Shown here: positions 42,501 to 51,080 of the stretch, one piece after another
Position numbering within the stretch: position 1 is the first letter of the stretch
Layout of the letters: every line of letters starts with the position of its first letter
DNA from: JAUWVG01 sp964633715
GTDB lineage: Bacteria > Acidobacteriota > Aminicenantia > Aminicenantales > Aminicenantaceae
Assembly: GCA_964633715.1 (NCBI GenBank)
Contig: CAZWHQ010000024.1
Coordinates: forward strand, 1 to 64,000
DNA: 64,000 nucleotides
Direction: 5' to 3'
Position numbers and translations under genes: made by a program
Notes under the pieces: model-generated
Told to the model about the DNA's origin: nothing
What the model saw: only the letters and a program-made list of their open reading frames with translations
Databases searched by the model: none

Positions 42501-42507
42501 AGAATTC

Positions 42508-44442
42508 TCAGCGGACTTTTGCTCCGGCAGGAATGTCTGGAAGAAAGAAGGGAAGGTATGCTTTTCCTGAAATATCGGCAGCCAGGAGCATGGCGTGTGA
42601 TTCCACTCCTCTGATTACGGCAGGTTTGAGGTTGACAATGACCACGATTTTTTTGCCGACTAAATCATCCGGAGAATATGTGTCGGCGATTCCGGAGACC
42701 ATTTGTCTGGTTTCTGTCCCGATATCGACCTCAATTTTTAAGAGTTTGTCTGTGCCTTCGACGTGTTCAACATTCAAAATTTCTCCCACGCGAAAGTCCA
42801 TTTTCTTGAATTCATCAAAAGTAACTTGTTCCATTTTGTCCTCCTTCTGAGCGGGCAAGGATACGGCCTCTTCTTCCTTGAGAAAGTCTTCGAGTTTGAC
42901 TCTTGGGAAAAGAGGATCAGGTTTTTTCAAGTGGCCCTTAATATCATAGTCTTTGTAGCTAAACTGAGATAACCTGATCTCAGTGATGGCCCGTTCTTCG
43001 CCGAGGAGAGCCCATATTTTTTCCATGGATTCCGGCATCACCGGGAAGAGGAGTGGGCTAACAGCTCTTAGGGAGGCGGCTGCCTGGTAGAGGATTCTTC
43101 CCAGTCTGTTTTTTTGTGCGGTGTCCTTGGCTATTTTCCAGGGCTCCTGTTCGGCTAGATATTTATTGATCTTGTTCAGATATCCCCAGATCTCTTCCAG
43201 GGCTTTGCTCAGGTTGTAGTTTTCATAGTGCTCTATAACAAGCGGCATCAAGGAATCAAATGCCAATCTCAGTGCTTTATCTTTGTCCTGTTCTTCATCC
43301 ATGTTGTCGATAGAACCGTCAAAATAATTAAAAATCATAGTCAGGGTTCTTTGGACAAGATTGCCCAGGTCGTTAGCCAGATCTGAGTTGACTCTGTGAA
43401 GAAATCCTTCATGGGAAAAATTCCCGTCCAGACCGATGGGGGTCTCTCTGAGAAGGAAATACCGCAGAGGATCAGGGCCAAAGACATCCAGGATCACATG
43501 CGGATCGAGGACATTCCCTTTGGATTTGGACATTTTTGTGTCATCTTTAAGCCACCAACCGTGGCCAAAAACGGTTTTTGGAAGTGGGAAATCAGAGGCC
43601 ATGAGGAAGGCCGGCCAGAAAATGGCATGGAAGCGTAGGATGTCCTTCCCGATGAAGTGGACATCGGCCGGCCAGAATTTTTTATAGAGTTCCTGATTCC
43701 AATCATACCCGATGGCTGTCAAATAGTTATTGAGGGCATCGAACCAGACATAGATCGTATGTTCCGGATCATCCGGCACTTGGATGGCCCACTTCACCGT
43801 TGTCCTTGTGATGCTGAGATCTTTGAGCCCCTGCTTAACAAAACTGACCACTTCATTCATTCTGGTGTGAGGTCGGACAAAATCGGGATGTTGAGTATAA
43901 TATTCCAGAAGCCGATCCTGGTAGGCGGAGAGTTTAAAGAAATAACATTCTTCTGAAACAAGGCTGCACTCCTTTCCGCAGTCTGGACACACTTTATGAC
44001 CGTCCTTTTCTAAGGGAACGTCTTCGGATAAAAAATTCTCATCAGAGATGCAGTAAAACCCTTCATACGTTCCTTTGTAGATATCCCCCTTGTCCTTTAA
44101 TTTCTGGAAAATTTTCTGGACACCTTTTTCGTGGATGGGCTGAGTGGTTCGGATAAAGTAGTCGTATGAAATATTGAGGGCTTTCCAGAGGTCCTTGAAA
44201 TGGACCACCATTTTGTCGGCCAGTTGGATGGGGGTCAATCCTTTTTCCTGGGATGATTTTTCTACTTTTTGGCCATGTTCATCTGTTCCTGTAAGAAAAA
44301 AGACATCATACCCGGCCAGTTTTTTGAAGCGAGCGATGGCGTCTGTGATGATCGTTGTGTAGGCATTTCCGATGTGAGGAACGTCATTCACATAATAGAT
44401 GGGGGTTGTGATATAAAAGGTATTCTTAGATCTCTTTTCCAC
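42508..44442 (-). CDS. metG: Methionyl-tRNA synthetase
   Basis: Charges tRNA-Met. I prefer GTG 44442 (644 aa), which has GGAGG 8 nt upstream; TTG 44448 sits too close to it. HIGH appears as PHIGNAY and KMSKS as TKMSKSKGNV. A CPDCGKECSL zinc knuckle is present with a single CxxC pair. A C-terminal tRNA-binding EMAP/Trbp111 domain (FDEFKKMDFRVGEILNVEHV) is present. The start lies inside the 3' end of folE, a 17-nt overlap. Confidence 0.95.
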   Translation of the reverse strand: MEKRSKNTFYITTPIYYVNDVPHIGNAYTTIITDAIARFKKLAGYDVFFLTGTDEHGQKVEKSSQEKGLTPIQLADKMVVHFKDLWKALNISYDYFIRTTQPIHEKGVQKIFQKLKDKGDIYKGTYEGFYCISDENFLSEDVPLEKDGHKVCPDCGKECSLVSEECYFFKLSAYQDRLLEYYTQHPDFVRPHTRMNEVVSFVKQGLKDLSITRTTVKWAIQVPDDPEHTIYVWFDALNNYLTAIGYDWNQELYKKFWPADVHFIGKDILRFHAIFWPAFLMASDFPLPKTVFGHGWWLKDDTKMSKSKGNVLDPHVILDVFGPDPLRYFLLRETPIGLDGNFSHEGFLHRVNSDLANDLGNLVQRTLTMIFNYFDGSIDNMDEEQDKDKALRLAFDSLMPLVIEHYENYNLSKALEEIWGYLNKINKYLAEQEPWKIAKDTAQKNRLGRILYQAAASLRAVSPLLFPVMPESMEKIWALLGEERAITEIRLSQFSYKDYDIKGHLKKPDPLFPRVKLEDFLKEEEAVSLPAQKEDKMEQVTFDEFKKMDFRVGEILNVEHVEGTDKLLKIEVDIGTETRQMVSGIADTYSPDDLVGKKIVVIVNLKPAVIRGVESHAMLLAADISGKAYLPFFLPDIPAGAKVR

Positions 44443-45007
44443 TGCCAACTCCTCCCCTGATTAAGGTCATAGCTTCTGCACGTGTGGCATTTGACGATCT
44501 GAATGAACCTCGAACAGCGGATGTGATTGTCAAAGCCTTGGGTTTGTTTGCGCCCCTCATGGACATGCACATGTGTTCGGCTTCGATAACAACCAAAACT
44601 CCTAAAGGTTTTAGTTGGCTTTCAATAAGGTCGGCAATCTGTTTGGTGAGACGTTCCTGCACCTGAAGCCTTCGGGAATATATGTCCACAACTTTGGCGA
44701 TCTTGCTTAATCCGACGATTCGTCCGCCTTTAGGAATATAAGCGACATGCGCTACGCCCGCAAATGGAAGCATGTGGTGTTCGCACATTGAATAGAGGGG
44801 AATATTTTTAATCAAGACCATTTCATCATGGTTCTCTCCATCAATGGTGCGCAGTTCTTGGGCGGGGTCCTCATCCTTCCCCCCAAAAATTTGAGAAAAC
44901 ATGGCGGCCACTCTTTTTGGGGTTCCCTGCAGGCCGGCTCTTTGAGGGTCTTCTCCCACTCCTCTCAGTATGAGTGCTATTCCCTCCTCTATTTTTTTTA
45001 AATCCAC
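44426..45007 (-). CDS. folE: GTP cyclohydrolase I
   Basis: Makes 7,8-dihydroneopterin triphosphate from GTP for folate/pterins (and possibly queuosine). The 193-aa protein has the zinc ligands C75, H78 and C147, with SMCEHHMLPF and SKIAKVVDIYSRRLQVQERLT. The start is GTG 45007, preceded by GGAG at 8 nt. It overlaps metG by 17 nt and follows larC by 4 nt. Confidence 0.95.
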   Translation of the reverse strand: MDLKKIEEGIALILRGVGEDPQRAGLQGTPKRVAAMFSQIFGGKDEDPAQELRTIDGENHDEMVLIKNIPLYSMCEHHMLPFAGVAHVAYIPKGGRIVGLSKIAKVVDIYSRRLQVQERLTKQIADLIESQLKPLGVLVVIEAEHMCMSMRGANKPKALTITSAVRGSFRSSNATRAEAMTLIRGGVGSGKEI

Positions 45008-45011
45008 TGTA

Positions 45012-46223
45012 TTATCTCCTCATTTTCTTTTTTCCTCGAGCTATTTCTCTCTGAGCCATCTCATAGACTTTTTTAACTGGTATGTTGTTTTTTCTGGCCA
45101 CTTTTTTACAGTCCTCATATTCGGGTAAAACATTGACTTCTGTGCCCTCGAGGCAGGCGGTCTTGACGGTAATATCTTCATCCAGTACTGTAATTTTTGC
45201 ATAATGGCGCTCGAGAACCCGTCTTTCAACAGGATAGAATCTGACACCTATCGAGCTCGTTTCCTCAAAAATAGAACGGATGAGGGAGTCCCGTTTACCT
45301 GCTTCGACCAGAAGAGTCAGCTTTGTGGCCAGCCTGTTTTTTTTCATGACAATGGGGGTGAGAGACACGTCTAATGCCCCTAATTTAAATGCCTTTTCGA
45401 AGTATCCGGCTAATATTTGAGGTGTGCTGTCATCGATGTTGGCCTCGATAGTATATATCTTTTTAGAGGCTTCAAACTGTTCAGTTTTTCCGAGGAAGAC
45501 ACGAAGAATGTTTGGGATTTCCGGGAAGTCTTTACCTCCGGCGCCATATCCAATTTTTTCATAATTCATTTCTGGAAACGACATAAATGTATTAACAAGA
45601 GTCGCCGCAATGGCCGCCCCTGTAGGGGTGACCAGTTCATCTTTGGCCCATGCCGAATAGACGGGGATGCCCTTGAGGATTTCTGCGACAGCAGGCGGTG
45701 GAACGGGCAGCCGTCCATGTGCTGTTTTGACCCATCCTTGTCCGACATTTAATGGTGAAGAGTAAAATGTGTCGACATGAAGATAGTCGACAAGAAAGCA
45801 GCAGCCAACAATATCAACGATGGCATCATCTGCTCCGGCTTCGTGCAGGTGAATCAAGTTGAAGGAGTGGCCGTGAACGCGTGCCTCAGCCTGGAAGAGC
45901 TTCTTAAAGATTGATAGAGACTTATTTTTTATGTTTTTTGAAAAAGAACTCGAATTGAGGAGGTCCTCCACATCTGTCCATCTACGTTTGGTGTCTTTTG
46001 TTTTTTTTCTGACGGAAACATCAACTTTAAGTCCTCGAAGCGAGGACCTTTTTGTCCCCTTTATTTTGATGTCTACAGGCAGGTTCAGTTTGGCCATTTG
46101 TTCTAAAAACAATGTTTTGGGTACGCCTAAATCCAGAAGAGCGCCTAAAATCATGTCTCCGCTGAGACCAGAGGTGGCATCAAAATAGAGAAACTTGTTT
46201 TGTTCTTTTTTCTTCAAAGCCAT
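45012..46223 (-). CDS. larC: LarC-type nickel insertion protein
   Basis: LarC inserts nickel into the pincer cofactor of lactate racemase. From ATG 46223 (MALKKKEQ) the product is 403 aa, the family size, and needs no frameshift, unlike Lactobacillus larC. LYFDATSGLSGDMILGAL, the LHEAGADDAIVDIVG loop, and the C-terminal domain IDDSTPQ...RNNIPVKKVYEMA are typical. No larA, larB or larE occurs in this window, so its client enzyme must lie elsewhere. It starts the folE-metG group. Confidence 0.87.
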   Translation of the reverse strand: MALKKKEQNKFLYFDATSGLSGDMILGALLDLGVPKTLFLEQMAKLNLPVDIKIKGTKRSSLRGLKVDVSVRKKTKDTKRRWTDVEDLLNSSSFSKNIKNKSLSIFKKLFQAEARVHGHSFNLIHLHEAGADDAIVDIVGCCFLVDYLHVDTFYSSPLNVGQGWVKTAHGRLPVPPPAVAEILKGIPVYSAWAKDELVTPTGAAIAATLVNTFMSFPEMNYEKIGYGAGGKDFPEIPNILRVFLGKTEQFEASKKIYTIEANIDDSTPQILAGYFEKAFKLGALDVSLTPIVMKKNRLATKLTLLVEAGKRDSLIRSIFEETSSIGVRFYPVERRVLERHYAKITVLDEDITVKTACLEGTEVNVLPEYEDCKKVARKNNIPVKKVYEMAQREIARGKKKMRR

Positions 46224-46516
46224 TCTTTTGACCTTTGGAGAATAGAATAGCGAAAATGCCCACAAAACGCAAAAAGTCCTTCAGATTAGAAGCATCCCTT
46301 ATTGTATAAATTTTCCATGCTCAAACATACTCAGTGGCCGACCTTGTCGGCTTCCCTCGACGAACAAAACTCGGTAAGGCTAAATCCTCCCGTGTGTCGC
46401 TTTTTCCATCCTCTTCAGATTTTATCCTTCTAGATTTCTCCATCATGCCTTCCTAGATCCCGGAACTCTGAAAAAATCACAAAAATAGGTGCACTTGCCT
46501 TAGACGGAGAATTGGC
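46224..46516. other. Gap between larC and the M14 peptidase, no gene
   Basis: About 290 nt with no gene. A 6-bp perfect hairpin (GCCGAC-CTT-GTCGGC, 46337-46351) is present, without a T-run. The gap must hold the larC promoter on the minus strand; I see only a weak TACAAT-like -10 around 46298-46303. No terminator is evident for the M14 gene ending at 46517. Confidence 0.4.
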
Positions 46517-49129
46517 TTAGTGAAGAATGGCGTTGAAGAGGAGTTTGAAGTTTCTGTAGGATTGAGCCCGATTGTGAACGCTAAATCCAAAGAGAATAAT
46601 TGTACCTTTATTATAGGACACTTCCAGAATGGCTGATTTTCCCCGTAAAAGTTCTTCACCGAGAATCCAACCGCTGAGCAGCAGGCTTTCATCAGGGTAT
46701 TGTGCAATGCTTCGAATGGATATGTTGTTATTCATTTCCTTTTTTTCTTCGTCAGAATCTGCTATCAGCTCAAACGCTTTCCCTCTGGAAAAATACCCCA
46801 CGCCATTTTCCTCCATTCCATAGGCCAATGGGTGTTCTGTCTTATAAGTCACTTTTAAAATCGAACCAGGGCAGTTAAAGGTGTCAGATTTGGCTTCATC
46901 GAGAACGTTTTTAATGGGGAGCCTAAACTCGCTAATCGCGAATCCGGCTGAGCTCTTATGGCACACGAGAGTGCCGCCTCTGTCCACAAATGCCATAATA
47001 TTCTCCACTCCTTCTTTTGTGATACCGCCGACGTAATTCTGAGGCATTGTCCCCTTTTGGTGACCATTAATAATTGATGAAGGATTTTGATCCGGTAGAA
47101 CAATGACATCGAATCGATTTTGGAGATTGCCGGCTTTTATCTCAGCATCGGTCAGGGCATGGAAGGGGATTTGATATGTGTCGAATATATATGATATCCA
47201 GCCCGCATCCGTATTTGCAATCCAGGATTTGTAGAGCGCTATCCTGGGAATTTGCAGGGTTCTACGTTCCGCCGTAACTTTTCCCCCAAAAAATATCATC
47301 CCGGTTTCAGAGGCAATGGCAGCAAGAGAGTTTCTGGACAAACTCCCGGCATCAACGATGAAAGATCCTTTGGGGCACGTGATCCCGTCGACAGTGACTT
47401 CAGAAAGGGCCCGAAATACTTTTCCTCCTGCTTTGAGAATACGCATTGCAGCTGTGACACCTGTATTGGTGGAGGAGGATAGAACATAATGAGGGCCGCT
47501 TCCTTTTATATCCCCGGGAATTAAAATTTTTTCATTAATAAGAGTTTTTTTAACATCAAGTGGTGTACTCATCTCAGAGACGTCAATTCCCATTTGGAGG
47601 TGGAGGGTCCAACCCACGCCGTCGTAAGGTGCGAGTGGGGCGCCGTCCCAACGAACTGTTCGTGACAATCCCTGCCAGAGGTGGCCGTATTTTCTCAAAT
47701 CGGGATATTCTTGGCTCTCCAGGATATTTTTAACATAGGCTCCGAAGGCTTGGCTTGTGGGGATGATGAAGGACCCCTCACGGTAAGGAATGCCTTCATG
47801 AGTAAAGGACGTATCAGACGAATAAACTTCAATTCCATATCCGATAAATCGATTCAGCATCAATTGGCATGTGGGAAGGTCCCTTTGATTTGAAGATATA
47901 ATCCAGCCAAAAGGGGATTCTTTGCTGAACTTTTTTATGATGTCCCGTCCCATTTTGTATTTATAGTAGAGAAATTCATAGCCATACTTTGCGGCCACAT
48001 CCAGAACGGATTTAGAGGCCGTCAGGTCATATGTGATCGCATCGCTCAAGTGCCACCATCCTCCTTTCCAGGGGCTCGGATAAAATGTGCCTGCAGTCAG
48101 ATCACGATAGGGCTCGGGGAAGTCGTTTACCCGATAATATTGAGGAGTGGCGTATCCAAAGTTGGCTGTTTCGGTCAGAATGGACGGAATATTATGCGTT
48201 TCAACGGCTGGGCCATCTGCATAACCTGGATACCAGAGGTCAAATGCTGTACGGGAGAGAGCTCCGGGCAAATCAGCCGCGTCGAATCCCTGGCCCATGG
48301 CTGATCCCACCAGATTTTTCCAGCGCGTCACAATCGGATGGATGTTGGGATTGACAGGTTCCGGATTTGGCGGTATCCAAATACGTGCTGGAAATGGTGC
48401 TGATTCATGTTGAACGTACATGAGTTCGGGGAACCATTCTCTGCCAACAACTTTGTTCATATTCTGAGTCTCTTGAAGATTGGCCATAAACGAGTCACGG
48501 TTATTATCGTGTCCGGCATATTTGTGGTACAGAAACGGGAGACGGCTCATTTCAAAAGGAGTCCCGACATTGTTGTTGTACCAGTCCGCAACCAGTGTCA
48601 TGCCGTCTGGGTTGGCCTGGACGAGCAGCAGGATGACATGGTCCAATATGGATCGTGTCGATTCGTCATTTCCAGTGATCAGGTCATAGACGAGTTGAAA
48701 TTGATGCATGGGCGGAGAGGTTTCTGAAGCATGTATTCCTGAATCTATCCAAACAATTACTTTTCCCTCTTTTGCCAGATTTTTAGCCTCCTCTTCTGAA
48801 AGATCTCGGGCCAGACTTAGTTTTTTGGAAATGTTTTGGTATTTTTCGAGATTGGCCATATTATCTTCAGAAGAAATTATGGCATATTTCATGTCTCTTC
48901 CCATTGAAGTTGAGCCCATATCAAATATCTGTATACGGTTGGACTCGCCTGCGATGAGTTCAAAATAACCAATCAACTGCTCATAAGTTGCAAGATGAAA
49001 ATCTTCGCCGGGTTTATACCCTAAATAAGCTTCGGGAGTCGTAATCTGACTGAAACACAGGGTTCCAGACAATAATAAGACATGAAAACTTAAAACTATT
49101 TTTGTCATTTTAAGAGTTTTTTTTAACAT
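46517..49129 (-). CDS. Exported M14-family zinc carboxypeptidase with C-terminal GATase-like domain
   Basis: A secreted peptidase of 870 aa with a signal peptide (about residues 1-28). The M14 core has H133 and E136 (IHASE), H241 (VQHES) and GHDNNRD near 206-212. The C-terminal third carries a class I glutamine-amidotransferase-like region (FDVIVLPDQNPS, FVDRGGTLVCHKSSAGFAI) as in similar long bacterial M14 enzymes. Start: ATG 49129 after GGAG at 5 nt. The substrate is unknown; peptide scavenging or wall turnover fits. Confidence 0.87.
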   Translation of the reverse strand: MLKKTLKMTKIVLSFHVLLLSGTLCFSQITTPEAYLGYKPGEDFHLATYEQLIGYFELIAGESNRIQIFDMGSTSMGRDMKYAIISSEDNMANLEKYQNISKKLSLARDLSEEEAKNLAKEGKVIVWIDSGIHASETSPPMHQFQLVYDLITGNDESTRSILDHVILLLVQANPDGMTLVADWYNNNVGTPFEMSRLPFLYHKYAGHDNNRDSFMANLQETQNMNKVVGREWFPELMYVQHESAPFPARIWIPPNPEPVNPNIHPIVTRWKNLVGSAMGQGFDAADLPGALSRTAFDLWYPGYADGPAVETHNIPSILTETANFGYATPQYYRVNDFPEPYRDLTAGTFYPSPWKGGWWHLSDAITYDLTASKSVLDVAAKYGYEFLYYKYKMGRDIIKKFSKESPFGWIISSNQRDLPTCQLMLNRFIGYGIEVYSSDTSFTHEGIPYREGSFIIPTSQAFGAYVKNILESQEYPDLRKYGHLWQGLSRTVRWDGAPLAPYDGVGWTLHLQMGIDVSEMSTPLDVKKTLINEKILIPGDIKGSGPHYVLSSSTNTGVTAAMRILKAGGKVFRALSEVTVDGITCPKGSFIVDAGSLSRNSLAAIASETGMIFFGGKVTAERRTLQIPRIALYKSWIANTDAGWISYIFDTYQIPFHALTDAEIKAGNLQNRFDVIVLPDQNPSSIINGHQKGTMPQNYVGGITKEGVENIMAFVDRGGTLVCHKSSAGFAISEFRLPIKNVLDEAKSDTFNCPGSILKVTYKTEHPLAYGMEENGVGYFSRGKAFELIADSDEEKKEMNNNISIRSIAQYPDESLLLSGWILGEELLRGKSAILEVSYNKGTIILFGFSVHNRAQSYRNFKLLFNAILH

Positions 49130-49162
49130 GTGAACTCCTCAAAGCAATGTCCATTTTAATAG

Positions 49163-49191
49163 CTAGTATCACACTCTCACAAAGATATCAA
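49163..49191 (-). promoter_or_regulatory. Candidate promoter of the M14 gene
   Basis: Minus strand: TTGATA (49191-49186, 5/6), 17-nt spacer, TACTAG (49168-49163, 3/6) with a preceding TGA giving an extended -10. Weak -10 but good spacing and position. Confidence 0.35.
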
Positions 49192-49200
49192 CAGATAGGT

Positions 49201-49229
49201 TTGACTTGGATTGCCATAAATTGTATACA
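49201..49229 (+). promoter_or_regulatory. Promoter of the mtnP-pfkB-tnaA operon
   Basis: TTGACT (49201-49206, 5/6), 17-nt spacer, TATACA (49224-49229, 4/6). Predicted start near 49236, leaving a leader of about 18 nt that contains AGGAG 5 nt before ATG 49254. Confidence 0.6.
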
Positions 49230-49253
49230 AATAGTCTTGTTAAAGGAGTGACC

Positions 49254-50153
49254 ATGGAACCTGAATTAAGATTAGGATTGCCGCAGGTTGACCTAGGAAT
49301 TCTTGGGGGAACAGGTCTTTATGAAATTGATGGAATAAATATTATTGAGGAAATCAGCCTAAACACTCCTTTCGGCAAGCCTTCAGATTCTTTTATCATT
49401 GGGGATTTGGTGGGGAAAAAAATTGCCTTCCTCAGCCGTCATGGGCGGGGCCACAGAATCCTTCCTCATGAGATAAATTACAGAGCGAACATCTACGGTT
49501 TTAAAATGCTGGGGGTTGACAGGATTGTCTCTGTCAGTGCTGTGGGTTCATTAAGACAGGAATTAAGGCCGAAAGATATTGTGGTGCCAGATCAATTTTT
49601 TGACCGCACCCACAGAAAAAACACTTTTTTTGGCGGGGGGATCGCCGTTCATGTCAGTCTCGAACCACCCGTATGCCCTGATTTTGCTGGATTTCTATAT
49701 AATGTCGGGAAAGAATTGAACTTGTCTATCCACCAGGGAGGGACATACATTTGTATAGAAGGCCCTGCTTTTTCAACCAAGGCGGAATCAAAAATTTACC
49801 GACAGTGGGGTTGTGATATCATTGGGATGACAAGTGCTACCGAAGCCAAACTGTGTCGGGATGCCGAAATTTGTTATGCCACGTTAAGCTTGGTCACCGA
49901 TTATGATGTCTGGCACGAAAGTGAGGAAAAGGTTACAGCGGAACTTATTTTCGAGAACCTGGAGCAGAACATCAAAAATGCCAAAATTTTACTCAAACAG
50001 GCTGTCCGAACTCTTCCGGATTTTCCGTTTGAAGGCTGTGAATGTCTGCGGTCCCTTGAAAACAGCATAGTAACCCAGGCCGACCTTATCCCTAATGAGA
50101 TCAGAAATAATCTCAAATATATTTTAGGGGAATATCTCCAAGGGGAAGAATAA
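49254..50153 (+). CDS. mtnP: S-methyl-5'-thioadenosine phosphorylase (MTAP/PNP family)
   Basis: Splits methylthioadenosine (from polyamine and SAM-radical chemistry) into adenine and methylthioribose-1-phosphate. From ATG 49254 (AGGAG 5 nt upstream) the product is 299 aa. GGTG at 18-21, SRHGRGH at 61-67, SVSAVGSLR and DIIGMTSATEAKLC are family motifs. A related inosine phosphorylase/MTIP role cannot be excluded. First gene of an operon with pfkB and tnaA. Confidence 0.85.
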   Translation: MEPELRLGLPQVDLGILGGTGLYEIDGINIIEEISLNTPFGKPSDSFIIGDLVGKKIAFLSRHGRGHRILPHEINYRANIYGFKMLGVDRIVSVSAVGSLRQELRPKDIVVPDQFFDRTHRKNTFFGGGIAVHVSLEPPVCPDFAGFLYNVGKELNLSIHQGGTYICIEGPAFSTKAESKIYRQWGCDIIGMTSATEAKLCRDAEICYATLSLVTDYDVWHESEEKVTAELIFENLEQNIKNAKILLKQAVRTLPDFPFEGCECLRSLENSIVTQADLIPNEIRNNLKYILGEYLQGEE

Positions 50154-50154
50154 A

Positions 50155-51054
50155 GTGAGTTTAGTCATCGTTGGATCTTTAGCATTCGATACGATTGAAA
50201 CACCGGAAACGCGAAAAGAAAAAATTGTCGGCGGTTCCTGTGCTTACTCGGTTCTTGCTGCCAGTTATTTTACCGGTCCAAAAATAGTGGCTGTGGTGGG
50301 ATCGGATTTTCCGACTGAAATTATAGATCTTTTTCAAAACCGGGGTGTTGATACCCGCGGACTGACAATTGAAAAAGGAAAAACATTTCACTGGGAAGGG
50401 CGGTATGGACATGATCCCAACCAGAGAACGACCATTAAGACAGAGCTAAATGTCTTCCAAGATTTCAAACCTGTGCTTCCTCCTGATTACCAAAAAGCAG
50501 ACATTGTTTTTCTTGGCAACATCGATCCGGATATTCAAGAAGATATTCGTCTTCAGTTGGTTAACCCTAAATTGACGGCCATGGATACAATCAATCTATG
50601 GATCAATACCAAGCGTGAAGCCCTCCTAAAGGTTTTAGAAGATGTGGATATGTTTTTTGCCAACGATGAAGAAGTCAAAATGTTGGCAGGGGAAAACAAC
50701 CTTATCAAGGCAGGGAAAAAGCTGCTAGAGTTAGGGCCCTCTTCCATGATTATCAAAAAAGGCGAACATGGAGCTCTCCTTCTTCGTAAGGATTTCATTT
50801 TTGGAACCCTGGCTTTTCCCTGTGAAAACGTTGTGGATCCGACTGGAGCCGGAGACAGCTTTGGTGGAGGTTTCCTTGGATACCTGGATAAGGTCCAGTC
50901 CTTTGAAAAAAAGCACCTGCGGCGGGCCACCGTTTATGGGAGTGTGATGGCTTCATTCACTATAGAAAAATTCGGGATTGAAGGCCTAAAATCTTTAACC
51001 CGTGAACAGATAGAACAGAGATTTTCAGAATTTAATAAACTTGTATCGTTTTGA
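50155..51054 (+). CDS. PfkB-family carbohydrate/nucleoside kinase
   Basis: A 299-aa ribokinase-type ATP kinase. DPTGAGDSF ends with the catalytic base D234, and GGSCAYS/ASYFTGP are the N-terminal part. It starts at GTG 50155, 1 nt after the mtnP stop, so it may salvage the mtnP products (methylthioribose or adenosine-like). Specificity is not readable. A 26-nt gap leads to tnaA. Confidence 0.85.
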   Translation: MSLVIVGSLAFDTIETPETRKEKIVGGSCAYSVLAASYFTGPKIVAVVGSDFPTEIIDLFQNRGVDTRGLTIEKGKTFHWEGRYGHDPNQRTTIKTELNVFQDFKPVLPPDYQKADIVFLGNIDPDIQEDIRLQLVNPKLTAMDTINLWINTKREALLKVLEDVDMFFANDEEVKMLAGENNLIKAGKKLLELGPSSMIIKKGEHGALLLRKDFIFGTLAFPCENVVDPTGAGDSFGGGFLGYLDKVQSFEKKHLRRATVYGSVMASFTIEKFGIEGLKSLTREQIEQRFSEFNKLVSF

Positions 51055-51080
51055 ATCCCTGTTTTTTCCAGGAGGAAATA

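Noticed and set aside
45012..46265. Programmed frameshift in larC as in Lactobacillus
   Set aside because: One frame gives the complete 403-aa protein.
51055..51080. A tnaC-type leader peptide before tnaA
   Set aside because: The gap after pfkB is only 26 nt and holds just the GGAGG site.
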